Assembly (NCBI GenBank): GCA_005798905.1
Contig: SYIK01000006.1
Location: 98,097 to 162,096, forward strand
Direction of reading: 5' to 3'
Length of the DNA: 64,000 nt
Source of the DNA: Bacteroidota bacterium
GTDB lineage: Bacteria > Bacteroidota > Bacteroidia > Chitinophagales > Chitinophagaceae
Positions within the stretch are counted from its first letter, which is position 1. Every line of letters starts with the position of its first letter. A model generated the notes under the pieces. The model did not search any database. It was given only the letters and a program-made list of their open reading frames with translations, and had not been told where the DNA came from. The translations under genes and the position numbers were made by a program. Below are positions 25,561 through 35,056 of the stretch, one piece after another.

Positions 25561-26808
25561 ATGAGTAAAATAGTTATTGTTGGTGGAGGAATTATTGGGT
25601 TGAGTTGTGCATATTTTTTGCAAAAAGACGGACATGAAGTTGTTGTCATCGACCGCGACAATATAACTGATGGATGTTCTTTTGGAAATATGGGTTATGT
25701 TTCTCCAAGTCATTTCAATCCCTTAGCCGCTCCGGGAATTATTAACCAAGGATTGAAATGGATGTTAAGTTCTTCATCACCGTTTTACATCAAACCAAGA
25801 TTTAATCTGGATTTGCTAAGATGGGGAATGAGTTTTTGGGAAAATGCGACTACCCAAAAAATGGAAGAAAATTCAATTCATTTGAATAATTTACTACAGT
25901 TGAGTCGAGCATTGATGACAGATTTTAAAAATGATTTGGGAAACTCATTTGACATGGTTGAAAAAGGATGTTGGATGTTGTACAAACAAGAAAAAACGGG
26001 AGATCACGAAAAACAATTAGCAGAAAAAGCAAACAAGTTTGGGCTAAAAACAATTATTTGCAACGCACAGCAAGTTCAAGAATACGAAACGCAAGTAGAG
26101 GTGGATGTCGCAGGAGGTGTGCTTTATCTTGATGATTGCCATATCAATACTCGAAAATTTATGTTGGAATTACATTCTTATTTACAAAATAAAGGTGTAA
26201 AATTTTATCTCAACAATGAAGTTGTCGGATTTGAAAAATCAAACAAAAAAATAACTGCAGTAATTCTGAAAAATGAAAAAGTAGAATTTGACGAATTGGT
26301 AATTTCAAATGGTTCTTGGTTGCAACAAATTTCAAAATTATTGGGGATTTACATTCCGATGCAACCTGGGAAAGGTTATAGTATTATGTATGATAACTTG
26401 GAAAATAATCTACAGTTTCCATCCATTTTAGTAGACGATCGTACTGCAACGACACCAATTGATAAATGGTTGAGAATTGGTGGTACAATGGAATTAAGTG
26501 GGCATAGCGATACCATTTTATCTAAAAGAGTACTCGCACTTTATAATGCGTTTAAAAAATATTATCCAACTTTAAATTTGCCAACACCTGATTTAAAGAA
26601 AGCATGGTTTGGATATCGTCCGGTTTCGCCGGATGGAATGCCGTATATTGGTCGCCACAAAGGGTTTAAGAACTTGAGCTATGCCGGAGGACACGCCATG
26701 TTGGGTGTAAGTTCGGCTACAGGCACGGGTAAATTAATTTCAGAAATTTTGAAGGAAAAGCCAACAACAATTGAAACTATGGCATTTAGTCCACATCGAT
26801 TTAGCTAA
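25561..26808 (+). CDS. FAD-dependent D-amino-acid dehydrogenase (DadA-like)
   Basis: 415 residues. The N-terminal dinucleotide fold IVIVGGGIIGLSCAYFL binds FAD. FGNMGYVSPSHFNPLAAPG follows, typical of DadA and D-hydroxyproline dehydrogenases. The C-terminal FAD contact is FGYRPVSPDGMPYIGR, then YAGGHAMLGVSSATGTGKL. It oxidises a D-amino acid (or cis-4-hydroxy-D-proline) to the 2-oxo acid or imine and passes electrons to the respiratory chain at the inner membrane. The substrate is not decidable without neighbouring proline-racemase genes, which are absent. bshC follows 32 bases on with its own upstream box. Confidence 0.88.
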   Translation: MSKIVIVGGGIIGLSCAYFLQKDGHEVVVIDRDNITDGCSFGNMGYVSPSHFNPLAAPGIINQGLKWMLSSSSPFYIKPRFNLDLLRWGMSFWENATTQKMEENSIHLNNLLQLSRALMTDFKNDLGNSFDMVEKGCWMLYKQEKTGDHEKQLAEKANKFGLKTIICNAQQVQEYETQVEVDVAGGVLYLDDCHINTRKFMLELHSYLQNKGVKFYLNNEVVGFEKSNKKITAVILKNEKVEFDELVISNGSWLQQISKLLGIYIPMQPGKGYSIMYDNLENNLQFPSILVDDRTATTPIDKWLRIGGTMELSGHSDTILSKRVLALYNAFKKYYPTLNLPTPDLKKAWFGYRPVSPDGMPYIGRHKGFKNLSYAGGHAMLGVSSATGTGKLISEILKEKPTTIETMAFSPHRFS

Positions 26809-26823
26809 TAAATTTTCTGTTGT

Positions 26824-26831
26824 TATTTTTA
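26824..26831 (+). promoter_or_regulatory. Possible -7 box (TAnnTTTA variant) of bshC
   Basis: TATTTTTA followed by CAA, nine bases before the ATG at 26841. It differs from the consensus only in the last base. Confidence 0.4.
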
Positions 26832-26840
26832 CAACTGGTT

Positions 26841-28442
26841 ATGAATTCTTCAACACATCATATTCCATATCGACAAACAGGGTTTTTTAACAAAACGGTT
26901 TTGAATTATATCGATCAAGAACAAACATTAAAATCTTTTTTTTCTCATACGCCCAATTTATCAGGGTTGAAAACTTGCATAGAACAAAGAAAATCCGTTC
27001 CTGTAAATAGGGAATTAATTGTACAAGAATTGAAGAAGCAATACAGCAAAGTTGAAAATGCTGATTTAGTAAACCAGAATATTGATTTGTTGCTTTTAGA
27101 AAAAACATTTACGATTAATACTGCACATCAACCCAATATTTTTACAGGGCCACTTTATTTTTTATATAAAATAATTCATGCAATAAAATTAGCGGCGCAT
27201 TGTAAAACTTCATTTCCGCAAAACGAATTTGTTCCTGTATTTTTTTTAGGATCCGAGGATGATGATTTAGAAGAGTTGAATCATATTAATTTGAATGGAG
27301 AAAAAATAATCTGGAAAACAGGCCAGAAAGGAGCTGTGGGCAGAATGGTGATTGATGAAAATTTAATTAAACTCATTGAATCCATCAGTGGTCAATTGCT
27401 TGTACATTCAAATGGGGGTTCAATTATTTCACTCATTAAAAATTGTTATAAAATTGGAGAATCTATTCAAGATGCAACTTTCAAATTTGTTCATGAATTA
27501 TTTTCGGATTACGGATTGATAATTTTATTGCCTGATAATGCGAATCTAAAAACAGTTTTACAAGAGATAGCTGAGAAGGACGTTTTTAATCAATTTGTTT
27601 CTCCGATTGTAAATGAAACTTCAAAAAAATTAAATGAAATTGGTTATAAAAGTCAGGTAAATCCTCGGCCAATTAATTTATTTTATTTAAAAGATAATCT
27701 GCGAGAGCGGATTGTACAGCAAGGTTCAGTTTTCAAAGTGTTGAATTCTACAATTGAATTTTCGGAAAAAGAGATAAAATTAGAATTGCAAAATCACCCA
27801 GAAAGATTTAGCCCAAACGCAGTACTACGTAGTGTTTACCAAGAAATATTGTTACCCAATATTGCGTTTATTGGCGGAGGAAGTGAATTAAATTATTGGT
27901 TGCAATTGAAAGATCTATTTGAAAAAAATCAAATACCATTTCCTGTTTTGGTTTTGAGAAACTCCTTTTTGTTAGTTGAAGAAATATGGCAACAAAAAAT
28001 TTTGAAACTTGGATTTTTGTTGGAAGATTTTTTCAAAGATGAAACACAATTGATTCATCAATTGATGGCTAAATCACAAAAAGATAAAATAGAATTGACA
28101 GCGAATTATAATTCAGTTGAACAATTTTATGAGCAATTAAAAATACAAACCGCACCAATAGATGCTACACTGTTAAAGCATGTTGATGCTTTAAAAATTA
28201 ATGCGCTTAAAAAGTTGAAAAATTTAGAAGCAAAAATGCTTAAAGCCAAAAAGAAAAAATATGCGAATGAATTGCGTCAAATTCAATTAATTAAAAATCA
28301 TCTTTTCCCAAAAAATGGATTGCAGGAACGATTCGAAAATGGTTGTTATTATCTGTCAAAATACGGCAAAGAATTTATTAACCATTTGCATAAACATTCT
28401 TTGAGTTTGGAACAAGAATTTGTGATTTTGACAATAAAATAA
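26841..28442 (+). CDS. bshC: Bacillithiol biosynthesis cysteine-adding enzyme BshC
   Basis: Adds cysteine to glucosaminyl-malate in the last step of bacillithiol synthesis. The start is the ATG at 26841 (533 residues, MNSSTHHIPYRQTGFF); the TTG at 26820 is an unlikely alternative. Family blocks: INTAHQPNIFTGPLYFLYKI near residue 90, then FFLGSEDDDLEELNHI and NAVLRSVYQEILLPNIAFIGG followed by ELNYW, all in the Rossmann-like core. A C-terminal coiled coil (LKKLKNLEAKMLKAKKKK) matches the dimerising helices of BshC. bshB1 lies at 46549 and a YfiT-like thiol transferase at 35822. The gene converges on purE with three bases between stops. Confidence 0.93.
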   Translation: MNSSTHHIPYRQTGFFNKTVLNYIDQEQTLKSFFSHTPNLSGLKTCIEQRKSVPVNRELIVQELKKQYSKVENADLVNQNIDLLLLEKTFTINTAHQPNIFTGPLYFLYKIIHAIKLAAHCKTSFPQNEFVPVFFLGSEDDDLEELNHINLNGEKIIWKTGQKGAVGRMVIDENLIKLIESISGQLLVHSNGGSIISLIKNCYKIGESIQDATFKFVHELFSDYGLIILLPDNANLKTVLQEIAEKDVFNQFVSPIVNETSKKLNEIGYKSQVNPRPINLFYLKDNLRERIVQQGSVFKVLNSTIEFSEKEIKLELQNHPERFSPNAVLRSVYQEILLPNIAFIGGGSELNYWLQLKDLFEKNQIPFPVLVLRNSFLLVEEIWQQKILKLGFLLEDFFKDETQLIHQLMAKSQKDKIELTANYNSVEQFYEQLKIQTAPIDATLLKHVDALKINALKKLKNLEAKMLKAKKKKYANELRQIQLIKNHLFPKNGLQERFENGCYYLSKYGKEFINHLHKHSLSLEQEFVILTIK

Positions 28443-28445
28443 AGC

Positions 28446-28991
28446 CTAATCGAATTGGTTTTCCCAACCTTTCTTTTTCATTTTTTGTACTTTTTCTAAA
28501 ACAATTTTATTCATTGTTTTTTTATAAGCAATTATTTTTTTAGCAATTAAATTATCTGAAGTTCCTAAAATTTTAGTAGCTAAAAGCCCTGCATTTTTTG
28601 CCCCATTAAGTGCTACCGTTGCAACCGGAACTCCATTTGGCATTTGTAAAATAGAAAGTATAGAATCCCAACCGTCGGCACTGTTAACCGATTTTATTGG
28701 AACGCCAATTACAGGGATTGAAGTAATTGCAGCCAACATTCCCGGCAAATGAGCCGCACCACCTGCTCCGGCAATGATAACTTTCAATCCTCTGCTTTTT
28801 GCTTTTTGTGCATATTCCATCAAGCGAACCGGTGTGCGATGTGCGGAAACAATGGTGACTTCGTGCGGGATTTTAAATTCTTTTAATAACTCTGAAGCAG
28901 CTTGCATTATGGTCAAATCGCTATCGCTTCCCATAACTATTCCAACTATTGGTTTTGGTAGCTTTATTTTTTTTGGTGTGTTTTTTATCAT
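28446..28991 (-). CDS. purE: 5-(carboxyamino)imidazole ribonucleotide mutase
   Basis: Converts N5-CAIR to CAIR in purine synthesis. 181 residues; class I PurE motifs VGIVMGSDSDLTIMQAASEL and VTIVSAHRTPVRLMEYAQKA, then IAGAGGAAHLPGMLAAIT, with the catalytic His in SAHRTP and the GGAAHLPG loop. The last ~25 residues are very basic (KVQKMKKKGW). The ATG at 28991 lies 42 bases after the purK stop; the two genes are in the order purK-purE and presumably cotranscribed. Confidence 0.96.
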   Translation of the reverse strand: MIKNTPKKIKLPKPIVGIVMGSDSDLTIMQAASELLKEFKIPHEVTIVSAHRTPVRLMEYAQKAKSRGLKVIIAGAGGAAHLPGMLAAITSIPVIGVPIKSVNSADGWDSILSILQMPNGVPVATVALNGAKNAGLLATKILGTSDNLIAKKIIAYKKTMNKIVLEKVQKMKKKGWENQFD

Positions 28992-29033
28992 AATTATTTT
29001 TTATAAAATTAATTTGTTTCGACAGCAAATGTT

Positions 29034-30152
29034 TTATGTTTTTGCAATTAATGTTCTTTTAATCAAGTTTGCTTTGTGCAATAAATCTTGTTTTTCATTG
29101 CTTAAAATAGTTACGTGTCCCATCTTTCTTCCCGGCTTTGTTTGTTTTTTACCATAAAGATGAACAAAGCAATTTTCCATTTTCAGCACTTCATTCAATC
29201 CTTCATAATTGACGGAACCAAAATGAGAATCGGCGCCAATAATATTTACCATAATGGAAGGTTGTATATATGTTGAATTGCCAAGTGGGTAATTTAAAAT
29301 AATTCGTAAAAGCATATCAAATTGACTACTGAAATGTGCTTCAATCGTGTGGTGGCCGCTATTGTGTACACGAGGTGCAGTTTCGTTTACAAATACATTT
29401 TGATTTTTATCAACAAACAATTCCACTGCAAAAATTCCGGACGATTTAAAATTTCGAACAACTGCCAAAGCAATTGCTTCAATTTTATAAAGTGTTTGTT
29501 GGTTTAAATCTGCCGGACAAATTTGGTAATCGAGTAAATTAAGATCTTCATCAAAATGCATTTCCACAGCCGGATACAAAACTGTTTCTCCTTTTTCATT
29601 TACAGCAATCATTACTGCAATTTCTTTTTCAATGGGGATTAATTTTTCTAAAACTGCAGGCGCATCAAATCCATTTGCAATAGCTTCTTTTGTTTTAATA
29701 ATTTCAACACCGCGTCCATCATACCCACCTTCGGCAAGTTTTTGTACGGCAGGTAAAAACTCGGAATGTTTTTGAATATCTTCTAAATTATTAGTTACGA
29801 CAAAGTCGGATGTGGGAATATTATTTTCTTTATAATATTGTTTTTGAAGAATTTTATTTTTTATTGTTTTTAAGACAACAGGTTTTGGAAATATTTTTAC
29901 ACCTTTTTCTTCAAGGGCTACTAATGCTTCAATATTTACGTTTTCTATTTCAATTGTAATTGCGTCTAAATTTTTCCCAAAATTATAAACAGTGTCAAAA
30001 TCAGTTTTATCTCCTTGGGTAAAATGGTGGCACAAATGAGCAGCTGGACATTCGGGGTCATTTTCTAAAAGATAAGTTTCAACGGGGTAATTCGCTGCGG
30101 CTTGTAACAACATTCTACCTAATTGCCCACCGCCAAGTATTCCAACTTTCAT
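29034..30152 (-). CDS. purK: 5-(carboxyamino)imidazole ribonucleotide synthase
   Basis: ATP-grasp enzyme that carboxylates AIR to N5-CAIR with bicarbonate and ATP. 372 residues. The N-terminal fold MKVGILGGGQLGRMLLQAA; ATP-grasp core LPAVQKLAEGGYDGRGVEII; metal-binding VNETAPRVHNSGHHTIEA; C-terminal KPGRKMGHVTIL. All are diagnostic. The ATG at 30152 is five bases from a perfect TATCTTTG box. Using the N5-CAIR route with a class I PurE next door is consistent. Confidence 0.97.
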   Translation of the reverse strand: MKVGILGGGQLGRMLLQAAANYPVETYLLENDPECPAAHLCHHFTQGDKTDFDTVYNFGKNLDAITIEIENVNIEALVALEEKGVKIFPKPVVLKTIKNKILQKQYYKENNIPTSDFVVTNNLEDIQKHSEFLPAVQKLAEGGYDGRGVEIIKTKEAIANGFDAPAVLEKLIPIEKEIAVMIAVNEKGETVLYPAVEMHFDEDLNLLDYQICPADLNQQTLYKIEAIALAVVRNFKSSGIFAVELFVDKNQNVFVNETAPRVHNSGHHTIEAHFSSQFDMLLRIILNYPLGNSTYIQPSIMVNIIGADSHFGSVNYEGLNEVLKMENCFVHLYGKKQTKPGRKMGHVTILSNEKQDLLHKANLIKRTLIAKT

Positions 30153-30157
30153 ATCAG

Positions 30158-30165
30158 CAAAGATA
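30158..30165 (-). promoter_or_regulatory. -7 promoter box of purK
   Basis: TATCTTTG on the minus strand, a perfect match five bases before the ATG at 30152; transcription is predicted to start at or beside the start codon. Confidence 0.65.
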
Positions 30166-30201
30166 GTATTGCGTCTTTTTAGTAACGATAGCTTTTTTGA
30201 G

Positions 30202-30209
30202 TAATTTTG
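30202..30209 (+). promoter_or_regulatory. -7 promoter box of hpd
   Basis: A perfect TAATTTTG, 25 bases before the ATG at 30235. It is divergent from the purK box, with 36 bases between the two elements. Confidence 0.65.
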
Positions 30210-30234
30210 TTTCTAAATAATAGCTAATATTTTT

Positions 30235-31356
30235 ATGGAAACTCAATTAAATCAAAAAGAACAATTTGATTTTCTTCCATTGATGGGTACGGATTATGTA
30301 GAGTTTTATGTGGGTAATGCAAAGCAAGCCGCTCATTTTTATAGAACCGCTTTTGGCTTTCAAGCGCTAGCTTATGCCGGTCCGGAAACAGGAGTGAAGG
30401 ATAAAGTAAGCTATGTAGTTCGGCAAAATAAACTTACACTCGTTCTTACAACACCACTTAGAGAAAATAATGAAATTGCGAATCATATAAGTAAACATGG
30501 TGATGGTGTAAAAACCTTGGCTTTAATGGTTGATGATGCAACAAATGCATGGGAAGAAACCACCAAACGTGGTGCCAGAAGTTGCTTAAAACCTATTCAT
30601 TTAAAAGATACAGATGGTGAAGTTGTATTGAGTGGTATTCATACTTACGGCGATACCGTTCATGTTTTTGTAGAAAGAAAAAATTACAATGGCGCTTTTA
30701 TGCCTGGGTTTAGAAAATGGAAGAATGAATATTTTAGTCCAAAAGAAACAGGTTTGCTTTATGTAGATCATTGCGTAGGAAATGTAGGTTGGAACCAGAT
30801 GAATCCGTGGGTGAAATTTTATGAAGATGTGATGGGGTTTAAAAATATTTTAAGTTTTGACGATAATGATATTTCTACCGAATATTCTGCGTTGATGAGT
30901 AAAGTGATGAGTAATGGAAATGGGTTTGTAAAATTTCCAATTAATGAACCTGCTTTAGGAAAAAAGAAAAGTCAAGTGGAAGAGTACTTGGAATTTTATA
31001 ATGGAGAAGGAGTGCAGCATGTGGCAATGGCAACGAACGATATTGTACACACTGTAAAAGAATTGAGAAGTAGAGGCGTAGAATTTTTACAAGTGCCGTC
31101 AAGTTATTACGACGATTTGCTGGAAAGAGTTGGAAAAATTGATGAAGATTTGGCTCCATTAAAAGAATTGGGAATTTTAGTTGATCGCGACAACGAAGGA
31201 TATTTATTACAACTTTTTACAAAACCTGTGGAAGATCGTCCAACGCTCTTTTTTGAAATCATTCAACGAAAAGGCGCAAAGAGTTTTGGTAAAGGAAATT
31301 TCAAAGCATTGTTTGAAGCTATCGAAAGATCTCAAGCAGAAAGAGGGAATTTGTAA
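30235..31356 (+). CDS. hpd: 4-hydroxyphenylpyruvate dioxygenase
   Basis: Converts 4-hydroxyphenylpyruvate to homogentisate in tyrosine degradation. 373 residues with two vicinal-oxygen-chelate halves. The iron ligands of the C-terminal half are identifiable: His in LYVDHCVGNV, His in GVQHVAMATNDI and Glu in LFFEIIQRKG. The C-terminal helix FGKGNFKALFEAIERSQAERG gates the active site. No homogentisate dioxygenase or fumarylacetoacetase gene is nearby. The L,D-transpeptidase gene follows 29 bases downstream, possibly on the same transcript, without functional connection. Confidence 0.96.
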   Translation: METQLNQKEQFDFLPLMGTDYVEFYVGNAKQAAHFYRTAFGFQALAYAGPETGVKDKVSYVVRQNKLTLVLTTPLRENNEIANHISKHGDGVKTLALMVDDATNAWEETTKRGARSCLKPIHLKDTDGEVVLSGIHTYGDTVHVFVERKNYNGAFMPGFRKWKNEYFSPKETGLLYVDHCVGNVGWNQMNPWVKFYEDVMGFKNILSFDDNDISTEYSALMSKVMSNGNGFVKFPINEPALGKKKSQVEEYLEFYNGEGVQHVAMATNDIVHTVKELRSRGVEFLQVPSSYYDDLLERVGKIDEDLAPLKELGILVDRDNEGYLLQLFTKPVEDRPTLFFEIIQRKGAKSFGKGNFKALFEAIERSQAERGNL

Positions 31357-31385
31357 ATACAAATTGTTGGAATTAATAATTACAG

Positions 31386-32582
31386 ATGAAAAATATTTTA
31401 CTGACTCTTTTTAGTAGTTGCTATTTTTTTGTATTGCCGGCACAAGAAAAATCTCTATTGGTTTCACCTTCAAATTCTACTTCGTTTATTGAGTTTCAAC
31501 GAATGCAAACCCGTCCTGCTGTTGCATTTAATCGTTGGGAAGATACGTTGCAAAAACAGTTTGAGAACAAAGGATTGAAATGGCCTGCCAATTTTATTTA
31601 TATCCGTTCTTTTAAATTTGATAGCCAGTTGGAAATATGGGTTAAAAATGAAAAGAAAGAAAATTTCAAACTTTTTAAAACGTATAAAGTATGTGCTTTA
31701 GCCGGAACATTAGGGCCGAAAAGAATGGAAGGCGATTATCAAGTTCCCGAAGGATTTTATTATATCAACGAATTCAACCCGCGAAGCAGTTACCATCTTT
31801 CTTTGGGATTGAATTATCCAAATACTTCCGATAAAATTTTAAGTGATTCTTTGATGCCCGGAAGTGAAATTTATATTCATGGCAGTTGTGTTACGGTGGG
31901 TTGTATTCCATTAACCGATCCAATTATCGAAGAAGTTTACACTATTGCATCTTATGCAAAAGAAAAAGGACAAGATTTTATTCCAGTGCATATTTTCCCC
32001 ATTCGTTACAATGTAGAAAAAAGTGTTGAATATTTAGAGCGGTTGACAAAACAAGATATTTTTTTGAAAAATTTTTCAACTTCATTGGAAGATGCGTTTA
32101 ATTATTTCGAAAAAAATAAACAATTGCCTGTTGTAATGATTAATGAAGATGGGAAATATTTAGTAAATGATGCTCCCGTAAAGAAAGCGATAGTAAAAAT
32201 TGTTGAACCTCTTACAGTTGTAAAAAATATTATTAAACATCGGGTGAGAAATATTTCAGATGCGAACAGCGCTTTTCACCAAGGTCCAATTTATCCCGGA
32301 GGTACTGAATCGTTTGCAAAATATTTAGATAAACTTGGGTATGAAATGCACGCACAACTCCCGAAAAATTATAAAAAAACTTATGTGCAAGTGCAATTTT
32401 TTGTAGATAAAGATGGAGTTCCTGTAAATTTTACTGTGTTAAAAGGATTGAATGAAGAATTTAATGAAGCACTAATTTTAAAAATGGAATCAACGATGGA
32501 AAACTGGCAACCGGCTTTATTATCGAACCAACCCGTTCCAAAAAAATTAGTTCAAACGATTACTGTTGATGTTGCAAAATAA
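31386..32582 (+). CDS. L,D-transpeptidase (YkuD/YafK type) with a TonB-like C-terminal domain
   Basis: 398 residues. The signal peptide is ILLTLFSSCYFFVLPAQ. Residues ~70-190 form the YkuD catalytic domain: GDYQVPEGFYYINEF and the active site His165-Gly-Ser-Cys-Val-Thr-Val-Gly-Cys173 (HGSCVTVGCIPL), with Cys173 as the nucleophile. These enzymes form 3-3 crosslinks or attach proteins to peptidoglycan. The last ~80 residues (AQLPKNYKKTYVQVQFFVDK, then PVNFTVLKGLNEEFNEA) resemble the TonB C-terminal fold, which contacts outer-membrane receptors or peptidoglycan. The fusion is unusual; I infer that the tail positions the enzyme. Confidence 0.85.
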   Translation: MKNILLTLFSSCYFFVLPAQEKSLLVSPSNSTSFIEFQRMQTRPAVAFNRWEDTLQKQFENKGLKWPANFIYIRSFKFDSQLEIWVKNEKKENFKLFKTYKVCALAGTLGPKRMEGDYQVPEGFYYINEFNPRSSYHLSLGLNYPNTSDKILSDSLMPGSEIYIHGSCVTVGCIPLTDPIIEEVYTIASYAKEKGQDFIPVHIFPIRYNVEKSVEYLERLTKQDIFLKNFSTSLEDAFNYFEKNKQLPVVMINEDGKYLVNDAPVKKAIVKIVEPLTVVKNIIKHRVRNISDANSAFHQGPIYPGGTESFAKYLDKLGYEMHAQLPKNYKKTYVQVQFFVDKDGVPVNFTVLKGLNEEFNEALILKMESTMENWQPALLSNQPVPKKLVQTITVDVAK

Positions 32583-32586
32583 AAAA

Positions 32587-33849
32587 TTAAGAAATCAACG
32601 ATTGCACTGTTTCGGTTGTTTTTTGTAAAAGAAGTATTTTTTTCCCTTTCGTTAATTTTTCAAAAATTTCATTTGTGTAATGACGGATAGTGAGTAGTGT
32701 AAGATTTTTTGTAATTGTTACATCAAAAATTGATGCAGCTTCAGTAGCTAATTTCTCAATTTTTGATGTATGATTATCCAAAATACAAATGATACTGATT
32801 GCTCCATTTTGCATCAAGTTTGGTTTTATTTTTAACGATTCAAAAAGGTGAAAAAGCGTTGCAATTGGCTTTTCTTCTACAAAAGAGAAATCTTTTGAAC
32901 TAAGTTCCATCATTACTTGATTTTCTTTTAACACAATAATTGGGGGTAATTTTTTTATAAATTTATTATGAATACAAGTTCCGAGAAGCGATGAATCTGT
33001 AAAACATTTTACAAAAAGCGGAATATTTTTGTTTTGAAGTGGTTTTATAGTTTTCGGGTGAATTACTTGTGCGCCGTAATAGGCCATTTCAATAACTTCA
33101 GTGTAGTTCAATTCCGAAATTGTTTCTGCATCGGAAAATTGTTTTGGGTCTGCATTCATTACTGCTGGAACATCTTTCCAAATGGTCAGACTTTTTGCTT
33201 CCAACATATTCGCAAAAACTGCAGCTGTATAATCACTCCCTTCTCTGCCAAGTGTTGTACATTGATTTTCTTCAGTGGCACCAATATACCCTTGCGTGAT
33301 TACAAGATTATTGATGTTAAATAACGGAACAACGAAAGTTGAAATTTGTTGTTTCGTAAAATTCCAATCAATCGTCGCATCTCTAAAATTTGCATCGGTT
33401 CTAATTACATCGCGCACATCTATCCAAGTATTCTTTATAAAAGTTTCATTTAAATAGTGACTAATAATGCTTGTAGAAAGCAATTCGCCAACGCAAACAA
33501 TTTGATCATAATAGTAATCAAAGTCTCTTTGCGGTTTATCGTGTAAAAGCCATTCTACCTCTGTAAAGAAATGCTGTAGCTGTTCTTCGCAAGCCAAATA
33601 ATTTGTAACCAATAAATATTTTGCAGTGGAGAGATGTTGTTTTTTGATTTGATCAAATAGTTGCAATGCTTCGTTTGGGTTTTCGTTGAAAAAAGCATCG
33701 GTTACTTTTTCCAAGGCATTGGTCGTTTTTCCCATTGCAGAAATTACAATTAATTTATTTTCAAAATTGTCTTCTAATAAAATAGTACGAAGATTTTTTA
33801 TTCGTTCTACATTATTTACCGATGCACCTCCAAATTTGAATACTTTCAT
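32587..33849 (-). CDS. lysC: Aspartate kinase (monofunctional)
   Basis: Phosphorylates aspartate at the head of Lys, Thr, Met and DAP synthesis. 420 residues. The kinase N-terminus MKVFKFGGASVNNVERIKNL has the K-F-G-G-x-S motif; TLGREGSDYTAAVFANMLEA holds the GRGGSD-like loop (here REGSD, a common variant). MNADPKQFSDAETISELNY and AYYGAQVIHPKTIKPL follow. The C-terminal ~130 residues should form ACT domains for feedback control. It is not fused to homoserine dehydrogenase. The gap to fbp (33850-34036) is 187 bases and shows no clear box for lysC. Confidence 0.94.
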   Translation of the reverse strand: MKVFKFGGASVNNVERIKNLRTILLEDNFENKLIVISAMGKTTNALEKVTDAFFNENPNEALQLFDQIKKQHLSTAKYLLVTNYLACEEQLQHFFTEVEWLLHDKPQRDFDYYYDQIVCVGELLSTSIISHYLNETFIKNTWIDVRDVIRTDANFRDATIDWNFTKQQISTFVVPLFNINNLVITQGYIGATEENQCTTLGREGSDYTAAVFANMLEAKSLTIWKDVPAVMNADPKQFSDAETISELNYTEVIEMAYYGAQVIHPKTIKPLQNKNIPLFVKCFTDSSLLGTCIHNKFIKKLPPIIVLKENQVMMELSSKDFSFVEEKPIATLFHLFESLKIKPNLMQNGAISIICILDNHTSKIEKLATEAASIFDVTITKNLTLLTIRHYTNEIFEKLTKGKKILLLQKTTETVQSLIS

Positions 33850-34004
33850 AAAATGTAATTAGTTAGGTTGAAAAAGTTTGTATTTATTTTTTGTGGTTAA
33901 GGATTGTTTTTCGCGAGAATTTCTGCTAGTTTTTAAAATAGTAATGAGACTAGTAAAAATAAATTTGATATCATTTGTTGTATAATTTCAGTAAAAATAT
34001 GACT

Positions 34005-34012
34005 TACATTTG
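34005..34012 (+). promoter_or_regulatory. -7 promoter box of fbp
   Basis: A perfect TACATTTG, 24 bases before the ATG at 34037. Confidence 0.62.
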
Positions 34013-34036
34013 TTGCACTTCTAAATTTATCAATTT

Positions 34037-35056
34037 ATGAATATCAATCGGCAAGTGCTTACCTTGGACGAATTCACTATTCAGGAAATGCGGGCATATC
34101 CAAAAGCAACGGGAGAACTAAGCAGTTTGTTGCGCGATATTGGCCTAGCTGCTAAACGTGTAAATGTTGAGGTTAATAAAGCTGGATTGGTTGATATTTT
34201 GGGAGATGCTGGTAGTGTCAATGTTCAAGGAGAAGATGTAAAAAAAATGGATATTTATGCCAATAATCAATTTATTGGGGTGTTAAAACACGGAATCAGT
34301 TGTGCAGGTTTAGGAAGTGAAGAACTTGAAGAGATTGTGGTTTTTAATGATGTAGTAAGCAACAATAGTAAGTATGTTGTAATTATAGACCCGCTAGATG
34401 GTAGTAGTAATATAGATGTAAATGTTACTATCGGAACCATTTTCGGAGTATATCGTAGAGTTACAAAAGTAGGGACGCCATGTACGATTGAAGATTTTTT
34501 GCAAACGGGAAAAAATCAAGTGGCTGCGGGGTATATAATTTATGGATCTTCTACAATGATGGTTTATGCTACGCATCGCGGTGTAAATGGATTTACATTA
34601 GATCCATCAATCGGAGAATTTTGTTTAAGTCATCCCAATATTCAATGTCCAGAAAAAGGTAAAATATACTCGGTGAATTACAGTAATTTTTTCAAGTTTG
34701 AAATTGGAATTCAAAAGTATATTGAAGCGTGTCAAACGAAAACAAATGAACATAATGGGCCATACACCCAACGTTATGTGGGAAGCATGGTGGCGGATGT
34801 TCATCGCAATCTTATCAAAGGGGGAATTTTTATGTACCCTGGGGTACTAGATAAACCATTTGGGAAACTTCGATTACTTTATGAGTGTAATCCATTTGCG
34901 TTTATAATGGAAATTGCCGGAGGTAAAGCAACTGATGGGAAAAAATCAATCTTAGATATTAAACCTGAAAAATTACATCAACGTACTCCATTTTTTATTG
35001 GAAGCAAATTGATGATGGAAGAATTGGAATCTTATCTCAATAGTAAGTATGATTAA
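34037..35056 (+). CDS. fbp: Class 1 fructose-1,6-bisphosphatase
   Basis: Gluconeogenic phosphatase converting fructose-1,6-bisphosphate to fructose-6-phosphate. 339 residues. The metal-binding motif VIIDPLDGSSNIDVNVTIG is intact. RYVGSMVADVHRNLIKGGIF and LLYECNPFAFIMEIAGGKAT form the substrate site. The family usually works as a tetramer and in E. coli is inhibited by AMP. The final eight bases overlap the start of the ABC ATPase gene, so the two are translationally linked. Confidence 0.96.
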   Translation: MNINRQVLTLDEFTIQEMRAYPKATGELSSLLRDIGLAAKRVNVEVNKAGLVDILGDAGSVNVQGEDVKKMDIYANNQFIGVLKHGISCAGLGSEELEEIVVFNDVVSNNSKYVVIIDPLDGSSNIDVNVTIGTIFGVYRRVTKVGTPCTIEDFLQTGKNQVAAGYIIYGSSTMMVYATHRGVNGFTLDPSIGEFCLSHPNIQCPEKGKIYSVNYSNFFKFEIGIQKYIEACQTKTNEHNGPYTQRYVGSMVADVHRNLIKGGIFMYPGVLDKPFGKLRLLYECNPFAFIMEIAGGKATDGKKSILDIKPEKLHQRTPFFIGSKLMMEELESYLNSKYD

